Assembly (NCBI GenBank): GCA_016717595.1
Contig: JADKFE010000032.1
Location: forward strand, 1 to 64,000
DNA: 64,000 nucleotides
Direction of reading: 5' to 3'
Source: Deltaproteobacteria bacterium
GTDB lineage: Bacteria; Myxococcota_A; UBA796; CAJQPC01
Shown here: one piece after another, positions 44,836 through 56,504 of the stretch
How positions within the stretch are numbered: the first letter of the stretch is position 1
Layout of the letters: every line of letters starts with the position of its first letter
Made by a program: the position numbers and the translations under genes
The notes under the pieces: model-generated
Databases searched by the model: none
What the model was told of the DNA's origin: nothing
Seen by the model: only the letters and a program-made list of their open reading frames with translations

Positions 44836-47388
44836 GTGACCTTGGCCTCTCAAAGCCGCCGTCCTGTCTCCCAGCCCGCCGCCCCCGCCGCGGACGCCGC
44901 CGGCCCGACCGCCGCCGTCGCGGTGCCCGCCACCTACACCGTGCGCAGCGGCGACACCTTGAGCACCATCGCCGCGCAGCTCACCGGCTCGGCCTCGGCC
45001 TGGCGCGCGCTGTTCGCGGCGAACCCCCAGCTCTCAAACCCCGACCGGGTGCGGGTGGGCACCGTGCTCGCCGTGCCTGAGGCTTGGCGGGCGGCGGCCC
45101 CGGTGGAGGCGGCGCCGACGTCGTCCATCGCCGACATCGAGGCGTCCATGAACGCCACCTGGGGCGGCGACGCCGCCACGACGGCGACCCCGGCCACGGC
45201 GACGCCTACGACGGAGACCCCCACGACCGTTGGCCAAGAGGTGACCCCGGCCACCCCCACCGTCGAGGCCAGCGCCCCGGCCACGGAGACCGCCCCCGCC
45301 GCCGAGGTGGTGAGCATCCAGCGCGGCGCGCTCACCGCCGCGGGCGAAGGCAGCGACGCCCAGACCAAGTTCATCCACTGGCCCCACACCGCGGCCTCTG
45401 GCGTCACCTTGGGCAAGGGCTACGACATCGGCAGCCGCAGCGCCGCCCAGGTGGTCGCCGACCTCGTCGCCGCCGGGATGTCCGAGACCCAAGCCACGGC
45501 GATCTCCGCGGGCGCTGGGCTCAAGGGCGACGCCGCCGGGGCCTTCGTCACCAACAACCGCGACGCCATCGGCGAGATCGCCAAGAGCGTGCAGATCTCG
45601 CTGTTGGGCACGATGCTCACGGCCTACACCGAGCGCGCCCGCACCACGGCGACGAGCACCACCCCCGACGCCAGCAACCGCAACGCCGCCGGGCGTGAGG
45701 CCGCGGGTGGCCTTGAGGCGGGCACCGTCGTGATGAGCGACATCCAGTGGACCAACCTGCACCCGGCGATGGTGGAGTTCCTCACCGACCTCATCTACCA
45801 GGGCGGCTATTACGGCTGGGACCGGGTGAAGCAGATCAACACCCGCCTCAAGGCCAACGACGGCGACCACCTCGCCCAGTTTAAGGCCGTGCGGGAGCTG
45901 TTCCAGCAGGACGCCGAGGGCAACGACTCGACCATGGACCGCTACGCCTCCCAGATCGGCGAGGGCCGCGCCGGGAGAGGCTCTACGGTGAGCTTCGGCG
46001 ACTCGACGGTGGACTACAGCGGCCACTTCCGGCGCAACGGCCTGCGCCTCGCCTACCTCAACCACGTCATCGCCGCCCTGGAGGGGGGCAAAGACGTGCA
46101 GATCGACAACGGCGACGGCACCAGCGCCACGGCCACCACGCCGACGACCACCGCGGGCGGCGCCGCGACCCCTCCGACCACCCCGGCGACAGGCGGCACC
46201 CACGTCGTCGCTCGTGGCGAGAGCCTCACCGTGCTCGCCCAGCGTTTTGGGGTCACCGTCGACGCCCTCAAGGCCGCCAACGCCAGCAAGCTCAAGCGCT
46301 GGGGGAGCGTCGAGGGCTTTGAGGCGGGCGCGACGATCACCATCCCTGGCGCCGCCAACGCCGCGCCCGCGGTGACGGCCCCGGCGGCGGAGACGGCCCC
46401 CACCGACGCGGGCCTCACGCCCCCGGCGGTGACGGCGCCGGAGACGACCCCCGAGACCACGACCGCCACCCCCGAGACCACGACCACGACCGAGGCCGCC
46501 CGCAACATCGTGCCCGCGAGCATCGGCGGCAGCGTGGGCACCGGCGGCGCGAACCAGGCCAAAGACGTGCGCATCGTGCAGCAGGCGCTCATTGACCTGG
46601 GCTGGCTCGACGAGGGCGCTGAGGTGACCGACGCGAAGGCCGCGCCGGACGAGGCCGTGATCCAGAACCTCACCGCCACGACCACGGCGATCCGCCGATA
46701 CCAAGAGTTCGGCCTGGGCAAGAAGGCCGATGGGCGCATCGACGTCGGCGGCAACACCTGGACCCAGCTCGTCGCCCGCCTGCAGATGGTGCAGGACGTC
46801 GCCGACCACGAGATCAAGGCCGAGGCCATCGCCCCGGTGCTCTCCAACAGCGAGTGGATCAGCCAGTTCGCCTCCGACGCCGACAAGAACGGCGCCGGGC
46901 GCGGCCTCAAAGAGTCGGAGAAGGCCTACGCGGGCAAAGACAACAACGTCTGCTGCTGGGACGCGGCGCAGGCGATGGTGCTCCAGAAGGGCGGCTCCCT
47001 CAAACACGAGGTCTCTAGCCGCCTGCCGACGCTCTTCCAGCAAGGCAGCGCCGAGACCCGCGCGCTCGGCGGTCAGGCGGAGCTGGGCGTGAAGTACATC
47101 GACCAGCAGCTCATCGCCGGGAAGCCCGTGATGATCGGCGTCGATGACGGCCGCGTAGAGTCCTACAACGCCGACAACACCACGGAGCACTTCATCGTCA
47201 TCGTCGGCAAAGCCGTAGAGGGGACCACCATCTCCTACCGCTACTTCGACCCCGGCACCCGCTGGGGCTCAAAGGGCTACTCCACCGACAACCTGATGAC
47301 CTTGAACGCCGAGCAGAACGGCCTCAGCGGCGACTCGTACAGCGGCACCAAGACCTACCGCATGAGCCAGGTCCGCCAGAACGGATAA
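44836..47388 (+). CDS. Multidomain cell-wall hydrolase: LysM, lysozyme-like, LysM, PG-binding, Cys-peptidase-like
   Basis: 850 residues, Thr/Pro/Ala linkers. LysM 1 (about 33-80: TYTVRSGDTLSTIAAQLTGS). A pesticin/T4-lysozyme-like domain (about 175-420: GVTLGKGYDIGSRSAAQVVA, and YQGGYYGWDRVKQINTRLKA). LysM 2 (HVVARGESLTVLAQRFGVTV). A peptidoglycan-binding fold (VRIVQQALIDLGWL). Last, a papain/C39-like domain with NNVCCWDAAQAMV (Cys), EHFIVIVGKA (His) and RYFDPGTR (Asp). No signal peptide, so export must use another route. I prefer GTG 44836 over 44788: a CATACT -10-like element lies between them and the extra 16 residues are atypical. It is similar in plan to the lysin at 52043. Confidence 0.8.
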   Translation: MTLASQSRRPVSQPAAPAADAAGPTAAVAVPATYTVRSGDTLSTIAAQLTGSASAWRALFAANPQLSNPDRVRVGTVLAVPEAWRAAAPVEAAPTSSIADIEASMNATWGGDAATTATPATATPTTETPTTVGQEVTPATPTVEASAPATETAPAAEVVSIQRGALTAAGEGSDAQTKFIHWPHTAASGVTLGKGYDIGSRSAAQVVADLVAAGMSETQATAISAGAGLKGDAAGAFVTNNRDAIGEIAKSVQISLLGTMLTAYTERARTTATSTTPDASNRNAAGREAAGGLEAGTVVMSDIQWTNLHPAMVEFLTDLIYQGGYYGWDRVKQINTRLKANDGDHLAQFKAVRELFQQDAEGNDSTMDRYASQIGEGRAGRGSTVSFGDSTVDYSGHFRRNGLRLAYLNHVIAALEGGKDVQIDNGDGTSATATTPTTTAGGAATPPTTPATGGTHVVARGESLTVLAQRFGVTVDALKAANASKLKRWGSVEGFEAGATITIPGAANAAPAVTAPAAETAPTDAGLTPPAVTAPETTPETTTATPETTTTTEAARNIVPASIGGSVGTGGANQAKDVRIVQQALIDLGWLDEGAEVTDAKAAPDEAVIQNLTATTTAIRRYQEFGLGKKADGRIDVGGNTWTQLVARLQMVQDVADHEIKAEAIAPVLSNSEWISQFASDADKNGAGRGLKESEKAYAGKDNNVCCWDAAQAMVLQKGGSLKHEVSSRLPTLFQQGSAETRALGGQAELGVKYIDQQLIAGKPVMIGVDDGRVESYNADNTTEHFIVIVGKAVEGTTISYRYFDPGTRWGSKGYSTDNLMTLNAEQNGLSGDSYSGTKTYRMSQVRQNG

Positions 47389-47418
47389 GGTGCCGCGTCA
47401 CCCCCGGAGCACCCGACC

Positions 47419-48075
47419 ATGTCCGTCACCAGGCCACTCTCCATCGCCCTGGCGCTCGCCGCGCTGGGGTGCGCGGGCGGCGCGCCGTCGAGCCCCGCCG
47501 TCGAAGCGCCCACCGCCCCCACCCCCCCCGACGCCACGGCCCCCAAGCCCTCGGAGCCCACCATGCCCGGCGCGTTCACCCCCGCTGATCCTGAGCTGGC
47601 CGCCTTCTTGAAGGGTGTTCCGCCCTTGGTTCTGCCCGCTGAGTTCCCGCCCAACAAGGCCGCCCGGGCCGAGGTGATGAAACGGAAGGTGAGCGCCGCG
47701 CACGCCGCCCGGTTTGTCTGCGGCTCAAAGTTCTTCACCTGCAAGCTGGAGGAGGAGCGCCAAGAGGCCTTCGCCATCGGCCAGGTGCCCGTCTCGGCGA
47801 GCGCTGTGGCGGTGGTGGTGCTCCTCGTCGGTGAGGTCGACTCCCCGGTGGGCCTCGTCACGCTGAGCCCCAAGGGGGAGATCCTCGGCGGCCACATCGT
47901 CGGCGGCGACATCGGCGACTTCGACCACGGCTTCTCCGGCCAGCTCGCCGCCGACGGCGTGAGCCTCGCCGTGAACCGCTACGTCTGGGTGGGCGGCGAA
48001 GAGAAGGAGTATGTGAAGGACTTCAACTTCAAGCTCCGCCCCAACGGCGACCTGGAGCTGGTGGTCAACCCCTGA
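47419..48075 (+). CDS. Lipoprotein of unknown function
   Basis: 218 residues, 30 bases after the lysin stop. Lipobox IALALAALGCAGG, a Pro/Ala/Thr linker to about residue 55, then a compact domain (LAAFLKGVPPLVLPAEFPPN, with Cys pair FVCGSKFFTCKL, then VAVVVLLVGEVDSPVGLVTL and GEILGGHIVGGDIGDFDHGF). No family is recognised. Position and orientation suggest it is made with the large hydrolase and could be its immunity or anchoring partner, but that is only an inference from neighbourhood. Confidence 0.68.
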   Translation: MSVTRPLSIALALAALGCAGGAPSSPAVEAPTAPTPPDATAPKPSEPTMPGAFTPADPELAAFLKGVPPLVLPAEFPPNKAARAEVMKRKVSAAHAARFVCGSKFFTCKLEEERQEAFAIGQVPVSASAVAVVVLLVGEVDSPVGLVTLSPKGEILGGHIVGGDIGDFDHGFSGQLAADGVSLAVNRYVWVGGEEKEYVKDFNFKLRPNGDLELVVNP

Positions 48076-48221
48076 GCGGGGAGGGCGCTCCTAATCTCCG
48101 CATCCAGGCGAGCCGCGCCGCCTGACCCTGTGAGGGGTGATGCGTGAGTAAGCGGCGTATCTCCATAAAGATTCGCTGACGCGTCGCTGGCGACCTGCGC
48201 CCCAACTCACCAAGAGCCCGC

Positions 48222-48252
48222 GCTAATCTCCGCATAATCTGCGGAGATTAGC
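48222..48252. promoter_or_regulatory. Operator of the Fic gene, perfect palindrome
   Basis: GCTAATCTCCGCA-N5-TGCGGAGATTAGC, 13-bp perfect arms. It shares TCTCCGCA-N5-TGCGGAGA with the next site, and a single half site CTAATCTCCGCA occurs at 48091. The spacing is identical in both full sites. Confidence 0.75.
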
Positions 48253-48281
48253 CTTGCCCTTCGCCCCCTCTCCAGCGATAA

Positions 48282-48302
48282 TCTCCGCATGAGGTGCGGA
48301 GA
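48282..48302. promoter_or_regulatory. Second Fic operator, abutting the start codon
   Basis: TCTCCGCA-N5-TGCGGAGA immediately before ATG 48303. Binding here would block translation initiation or the promoter, as expected for autorepression. Confidence 0.7.
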
Positions 48303-49415
48303 ATGAGCCAGTTCATCCACGAGCTCAAAGGCTGGCCCCAGCTCACCTGGGACGAGCCCGTCGTCGCCGAGGCGCTGGGGCCGCTTCGTAGCCACCAAGC
48401 CCGGCTCTTGGGGCGTATGGAGGCGTTTGGGCGCAGCCTTCAGGGCGAGGCCAACCTGCGCTCGCTCACGGCTGAGGCCCTGATGACGAGCGAGATCGAG
48501 GGTGAGCTCCTCGACTTTGACCAGGTGCGCTCGTCCTTCGCGCGGCGCCTGGGCCTAGACATCGGCGCGTTGACCCCGGCAGATCGCCACATCGAGGGCC
48601 TCGTGGACGTGATCTTCGACGCCACTCAACACTACGATCTGCCGCTCAGCGCCGAGCGCCTGTTCTCTTGGCACCACCTGCTGTTCCCCACCGACCTCGA
48701 TGACCTCGGCACCTTGACCGTCGGCGCTTGGCGCACCGGGCCGATGCAGGTGATCTCTGGGCACTTGGACCGCCCCAAGGTGCACTTTGTGGCCCCGGAG
48801 GCCCAACGGCTAGACGAGGAGGGCGCGCGGTTCCTGCGCTGGTTCAACGCCAAAGACGCCCTCGATGGCATCGTGCGCGCCGCCGTCGCGCACCTCTGGT
48901 TCATCACGATTCACCCCTTCGACGACGGCAACGGCCGCCTCGCCCGGGCGATCACCGAGCTGTCCTTGGCCCGGTCCGAGGAGCGGCCCTGGCGCTGCTA
49001 CAGCCTCTCGACGCAGATTCGGGCCGAGCGCCGCGACTACTACAAGGCCCTGGAGTCCGCCCAGCGCGGCGGGCTCAACATCACTCCTTGGCTCTTGTGG
49101 TTCATGGGCTGCTTAGACCGCGCGTTCCACAGCGCCGAGGGCCTGCTCGCCGACGTGCTGCACAAGGCGCGGTTCTGGGCCGAGCACCACGACAAGCCCC
49201 TGAACCACCGCCAGCGGATGATGCTCAACGACCTGCTCGACGGCTCCTTCATCGGCAATCTCACGTCCTCGAAGTGGGCCAAGATCACCGGCTGCTCCCA
49301 AGACACCGCCGGGCGTGACCTCGACGCGCTGGTGAAGCTCGGGCTCCTGATCAAGAGCGCCGCCGGGGGCCGCAGCACGGCCTACACCCTCGCGCCGCTG
49401 CCCACCGCTCGGTAG
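48303..49415 (+). CDS. Class II Fic protein (DUF4172-Fic-winged helix)
   Basis: 370 residues. N-terminal DUF4172 (about 1-80) ends in the inhibitory helix motif TSEIEG, the (S/T)xxxE(G/N) that blocks ATP binding in class II Fic enzymes. The Fic core has HPFDDGNGRLAR, the full catalytic motif for AMP transfer. The C terminus is a winged helix (SSKWAKITGCSQDTAGRDLD). It should AMPylate a target, or itself, when the inhibitory helix is released. Two perfect palindromes and a half site upstream suggest it represses its own gene. ATG 48303 is chosen because it follows GCGGAG. It lies upstream of rtcBA in the same direction but has its own control region. Confidence 0.9.
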   Translation: MSQFIHELKGWPQLTWDEPVVAEALGPLRSHQARLLGRMEAFGRSLQGEANLRSLTAEALMTSEIEGELLDFDQVRSSFARRLGLDIGALTPADRHIEGLVDVIFDATQHYDLPLSAERLFSWHHLLFPTDLDDLGTLTVGAWRTGPMQVISGHLDRPKVHFVAPEAQRLDEEGARFLRWFNAKDALDGIVRAAVAHLWFITIHPFDDGNGRLARAITELSLARSEERPWRCYSLSTQIRAERRDYYKALESAQRGGLNITPWLLWFMGCLDRAFHSAEGLLADVLHKARFWAEHHDKPLNHRQRMMLNDLLDGSFIGNLTSSKWAKITGCSQDTAGRDLDALVKLGLLIKSAAGGRSTAYTLAPLPTAR

Positions 49416-49444
49416 ATCTATCCAATCAGATAGCGATCTATCCA
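49415..49444. promoter_or_regulatory. Candidate RtcR upstream activator site
   Basis: Two direct copies of GATCTATCCA start at 49415 and 49435, exactly 20 bases (two helical turns) apart. Between them GATAG pairs with CTATC to give an inverted arrangement. The centre lies about 91 bases before the transcription start predicted from the sigma-54 element, close to the -88 of the rtcB2 site. Confidence 0.55.
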
Positions 49445-49494
49445 TCTCGCGCGGGCCGCGGCGCCTCAACCCCGCTCCCGGCCCTCGCCGCGCT

Positions 49495-49510
49495 CGGCAC
49501 GCTCCTTGCT
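49495..49510 (+). promoter_or_regulatory. Sigma-54 promoter of rtcBA
   Basis: CGGCACGCTCCTTGCT matches the -24/-12 consensus, with GG at 49496-49497 and GC at 49508-49509. Its first 15 bases are identical to the rtcB2 promoter at 26049. Transcription should begin near 49521, followed by GGAG and the rtcB ATG. Confidence 0.9.
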
Positions 49511-49544
49511 AAAGGGGCGACGACACTCACGAACGGAGCGAACG

Positions 49545-50771
49545 ATGTCCAACGAGACCCCGCAGTACCAGACCCTGCCGAGCCAGGGTCACCCGATCAA
49601 AGCTTGGGTTCGCGGCGTGGCCGTCGAGCCTGAGGCCCAGCGGCAGCTTGAGAACATCGCCTCGCTGCCGTTCATCTACAAACACGTCGCCGTCATGCCC
49701 GACGTTCACCTGGGCAAAGGCGCCACGGTGGGCAGCGTCATCCCCACCACCGAGGCCATCATCCCCGCCGCCGTTGGTGTGGACCTCGGCTGCGGCATGA
49801 TCGCCCAGCGCACCACGCTGCGCGCCGAGCACCTGCCCGACGACCTCCGCCCGCTTCGCCTCAAGATCGAGCGCGCCGTGCCCCATGGCCGCTCCGACAA
49901 CGGCGGCAAGAACGACCGCGGCGCCTGGAACGACCCGCGGGAGCGTATCCGCGCCGCGTGGGGCCAGCTCGCCCCGGGCTTCAAACGTATCGTCGAGAAG
50001 CACCCCAAGGTGGGCCAGTCCAACAACGCCAACCAGCTCGGCACCTTAGGCACCGGCAACCACTTCATCGAGGTCTGCCTCGACACCGAAGGGGTGGTGT
50101 GGCTCATGCTGCACTCGGGCTCCCGGGGCGTCGGCAACAAGATCGGCACCTACTTCATCGAGAAGGCCCGGGAGGAGATGTTGAAGCTCGACATCCACCT
50201 GCCCGACCGCGACCTCGGCTATCTGCGCGAGGGCACGGAGTCCTTCGATGACTACGTCGAGGCCGTGTCTTGGGCCCAGTCCTACGCGGCGATGAACCGG
50301 GCGATCATGATGGAGGCCGTCGTGGACGCGGCCCGCACCACCCTGCCGCCCTTTGAGCTCACGGACGTGGCGGTGAACTGCCACCACAACTACATCGCCC
50401 GAGAGTCTCACTTCGGTCAGGAGGTCTGGGTGACCCGAAAAGGCGCCGTGCGCGCCGGTTTGGGTGAGCTGGGCATCATCCCGGGCAGCATGGGCGCCAA
50501 GAGCTTCATCGTTCGTGGCAAAGGCAACCCGGAGAGCTTCTGCTCGTGCAGCCACGGCGCGGGCCGCTCGATGTCCCGCACCAAAGCCAAGAAGATGTTC
50601 ACCATCGCCGACCAGATCCGCGCCACTGAGGGCGTGGAGTGCCGCAAAGACGCGGACGTGATCGACGAGATCCCGATGGCCTACAAGCCCATTGACGACG
50701 TGATGGCCGCCCAGTCGGATCTCGTGGAGATCGTCGCGACGCTCCGCCAGGTCGTGTGTGTGAAGGGCTGA
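49545..50771 (+). CDS. rtcB: RNA-splicing ligase RtcB
   Basis: 408 residues, canonical bacterial RtcB. It seals 3'-phosphate/2',3'-cyclic phosphate RNA ends to 5'-OH ends with GTP and manganese. Motifs: MPDVHLGKGATVGSVIPTTE, GVDLGCGMIAQRT (metal Asp/Cys), GTLGTGNHFIEVCLD, LHSGSRGVGNKIG, NCHHNYIARESHFG, GIIPGSMGAKSFIVRGKGN and CSHGAGRSMSRTKAKK with the His that carries GMP. All intact. ATG 49545 has GGAG seven bases upstream. It heads an rtcB-rtcA operon under the sigma-54 promoter. Confidence 0.96.
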   Translation: MSNETPQYQTLPSQGHPIKAWVRGVAVEPEAQRQLENIASLPFIYKHVAVMPDVHLGKGATVGSVIPTTEAIIPAAVGVDLGCGMIAQRTTLRAEHLPDDLRPLRLKIERAVPHGRSDNGGKNDRGAWNDPRERIRAAWGQLAPGFKRIVEKHPKVGQSNNANQLGTLGTGNHFIEVCLDTEGVVWLMLHSGSRGVGNKIGTYFIEKAREEMLKLDIHLPDRDLGYLREGTESFDDYVEAVSWAQSYAAMNRAIMMEAVVDAARTTLPPFELTDVAVNCHHNYIARESHFGQEVWVTRKGAVRAGLGELGIIPGSMGAKSFIVRGKGNPESFCSCSHGAGRSMSRTKAKKMFTIADQIRATEGVECRKDADVIDEIPMAYKPIDDVMAAQSDLVEIVATLRQVVCVKG

Positions 50772-50804
50772 GATGCCGCCCCGCAAGGGGCCCTGGAGAG
50801 ACCG

Positions 50805-51827
50805 ATGTTCACCCTCGACGGCGGCGAAGGCGAAGGTGGAGGCCAGATCCTCCGCACCGCCTTGGCCTGCTCCCTGCTCACCGGGGAGCCCCTGCACATT
50901 CGACGGATCCGCGCTGGCCGGGCAAAGCCGGGCCTCCTCCGCCAGCACCTCACCGCGACGCTCGCCGCGGCTGAGGTGGGGGAGGCGCAGGTCGAGGGCG
51001 CACACCTGGGCTCCACCGAGCTTCGTTTCACCCCCCGGACGATCCGGGGCGGTGAGCGCCGCTTCGCCGTGGGCACCGCGGGCAGCGCCGGGCTCGTGCT
51101 CCAGACCGTGCTCCCGGCCTTGCTCAAGGCGCCCGAGGCCTCGGTCTTGACCTTGGAGGGCGGCACCCACAACCCCTCCGCGCCGCCGTTTGACGCGCTC
51201 AACGACGTGTTTGTCCCGGCCTTGGCCCGCCTCGGCGCCCAGGTGACGCTGGGCCTCACCCGCCACGGCTTCTTCCCGGCGGGCGGCGGGCGCTTCACGG
51301 CGAAGATCACGCCGTCGGACCTTCACCCGACGCGCTGGCTTAAGCGCGGGGCGCTTCTGCGCACAGAGGCCATCGTGCTCAGCGCCAAGGTGCCCCCGGA
51401 GGTCGGCGAGCGGGCCTTGGAGTGCGCCGGTCGCCTGCTGGACATCCCCGCTGAAGACCGCCTCCTCATCCCCTGCCCGACGAGCCCCGGTCCAGGCCTC
51501 GCGCTCATGCTGCGGCTCACGAGCGAGTCTGGCGTGGAGGTGTTCACGGTCTTCGGCGAGAAGGGTGTGCGCGTGGAGCAGCTCATCCACCGCCTCGTGG
51601 GTCAGGCGCGGGTGTTCTTGAGCCTGGACGCGCCGGTGGGGGAGCACCTCGCCGATCAGCTCTTGTTGCCCCTGGTGATGGCCGGGGGCGGGGAGATCCG
51701 GGTGGCGGCGGTGTCGTCCCACACCCGCACCAACGCCGAGGTGCTCACGCGGCTGCTCGGGGCGTCGATCCGTTTTGTGGACGAGCCCGAGGGCGCGCGG
51801 GTGGTGGTCGAGGCGAAGCGGGGGTGA
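50805..51827 (+). CDS. rtcA: RNA 3'-terminal phosphate cyclase
   Basis: 340 residues, 33 bases after rtcB. Converts RNA 3'-phosphate to 2',3'-cyclic phosphate using ATP, providing or protecting substrate for RtcB. Signatures: LDGGEGEGGGQILRTALACS at the N terminus, KPGLLRQHL, GTAGSAGLVLQTVLPALL, GGTHNPSAPPFD, RHGFFPAGGG and, near the C terminus, AAVSSHTRTNAEVL with the catalytic His that is adenylylated. Full length and uninterrupted. It ends about 215 bases before the lysin gene, and I see no clear terminator between them. Confidence 0.95.
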   Translation: MFTLDGGEGEGGGQILRTALACSLLTGEPLHIRRIRAGRAKPGLLRQHLTATLAAAEVGEAQVEGAHLGSTELRFTPRTIRGGERRFAVGTAGSAGLVLQTVLPALLKAPEASVLTLEGGTHNPSAPPFDALNDVFVPALARLGAQVTLGLTRHGFFPAGGGRFTAKITPSDLHPTRWLKRGALLRTEAIVLSAKVPPEVGERALECAGRLLDIPAEDRLLIPCPTSPGPGLALMLRLTSESGVEVFTVFGEKGVRVEQLIHRLVGQARVFLSLDAPVGEHLADQLLLPLVMAGGGEIRVAAVSSHTRTNAEVLTRLLGASIRFVDEPEGARVVVEAKRG

Positions 51828-52042
51828 GCGGAGGCGCTGAGGAGCAGGATGCCGTCAGGGAGGGGAGAGTCGGAGGATCGGCGCTTAGAGCCTTATTTTC
51901 GTGATCGATCTTCAAGGCTCACGCTACACTTGGGGCGCCCTCGCGCTTCGATGAGGCCAGGGCGCAGAAGCACCCCCTCCAAACCTCGTCGTGTGCTCCT
52001 CGGCGCTCTGGCCGAGGGTGCGCGCGTCGTCTGAGCGCCCTC

Positions 52043-54413
<2,371 letters not shown>

Positions 54414-54439
54414 GCCGAGGAGCCCAAGGAAAGCGGAGA

Positions 54440-54491
54440 GGCCCCTCATGTGAAGAGATCAGTTTTGGCTGATCCGTTCACATGAGGGGCC
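54440..54491. terminator. Long near-perfect hairpin after the lysin gene
   Basis: Outer stem GGCCCCTCATGTGAA / TTCACATGAGGGGCC (15 bp), inner stem GATCAG / CTGATC with loop TTTTGG, separated by a 2+2 internal loop. It lies 27 bases after the lysin stop. It is probably a transcription terminator or stable 3' end, though no T-run follows. Confidence 0.6.
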
Positions 54492-54509
54492 CCTCGTTCT
54501 CAGGAGCAC

Positions 54510-54752
54510 CCCCGTGCATCCAAATTGGGACCTTCTCAGGTCCAAGACTCAACGGCGGCGTCCCCCGGTGCACCCCTGCGTAGTCCCGCGCCGCCGTCGG
54601 TCTTGTCGAGAAGACCAAGTGCAAGGGCTGTGCCAGGACACGCGCAACATTGGATCGGCCCTGGCATAGGTGTGGAGGCGGTTGTCCTCTGCGGAGGAGT
54701 GTCACGCCGTGAGATCGTGGTGTCCTGAGTGACACAAAGATCGCAGAGGACA
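54510..54752. ncRNA. Candidate structured RNA region beside rtcR
   Basis: A 240-base non-coding stretch with at least five perfect stems. GGACCT/AGGTCC has a 4-base loop. ACGGCGGCG/CGCCGCCGT spans about 50 bases. GGTCTT/AAGACC has a 6-base loop. TGCCAGG/CCTGGCA spans about 35 bases. A nested pair joins TGTCCTCTGCG/CGCAGAGGACA with GTGTCAC/GTGACAC inside it (54683-54752). No reading frame of interest. It lies between a lysin gene and the 3' end of rtcR. In other bacteria rtcBA neighbours Y-RNA-like and tRNA-like RNAs, so this could be one. Strand and boundaries are not known. Confidence 0.5.
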
Positions 54753-54768
54753 GGACGCGGCGGCAGGC

Positions 54769-56367
<1,599 letters not shown>

Positions 56368-56504
56368 GGGTGAGATCGCTCCCGAGCGGCGACTATCCCG
56401 TGGGGGGTGGATCCGCCTCGTCGAAAAGGCCCGCGCGCCAAAGTTGTAAACTTACCTTGTACTTACGATAAGATACTGACTCCCCCAATGAATGAGGTGT
56501 CGCC

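Noticed and set aside
45034..47190. 718-residue minus-strand frame opposite the first lysin
   Set aside because: Low-complexity Gly/Arg/Leu/Val composition typical of antisense to high-GC coding DNA; the plus-strand lysin has clear domains.
50046..51722. 558-residue minus-strand frame opposite rtcB and rtcA
   Set aside because: Shadow frame; the plus strand carries two complete, motif-perfect enzymes.
54510..54752. A genuine tRNA gene in the structured region
   Set aside because: No cloverleaf with a T-loop TTCxA pattern and 7-bp acceptor stem fits either strand; only independent stems are visible.
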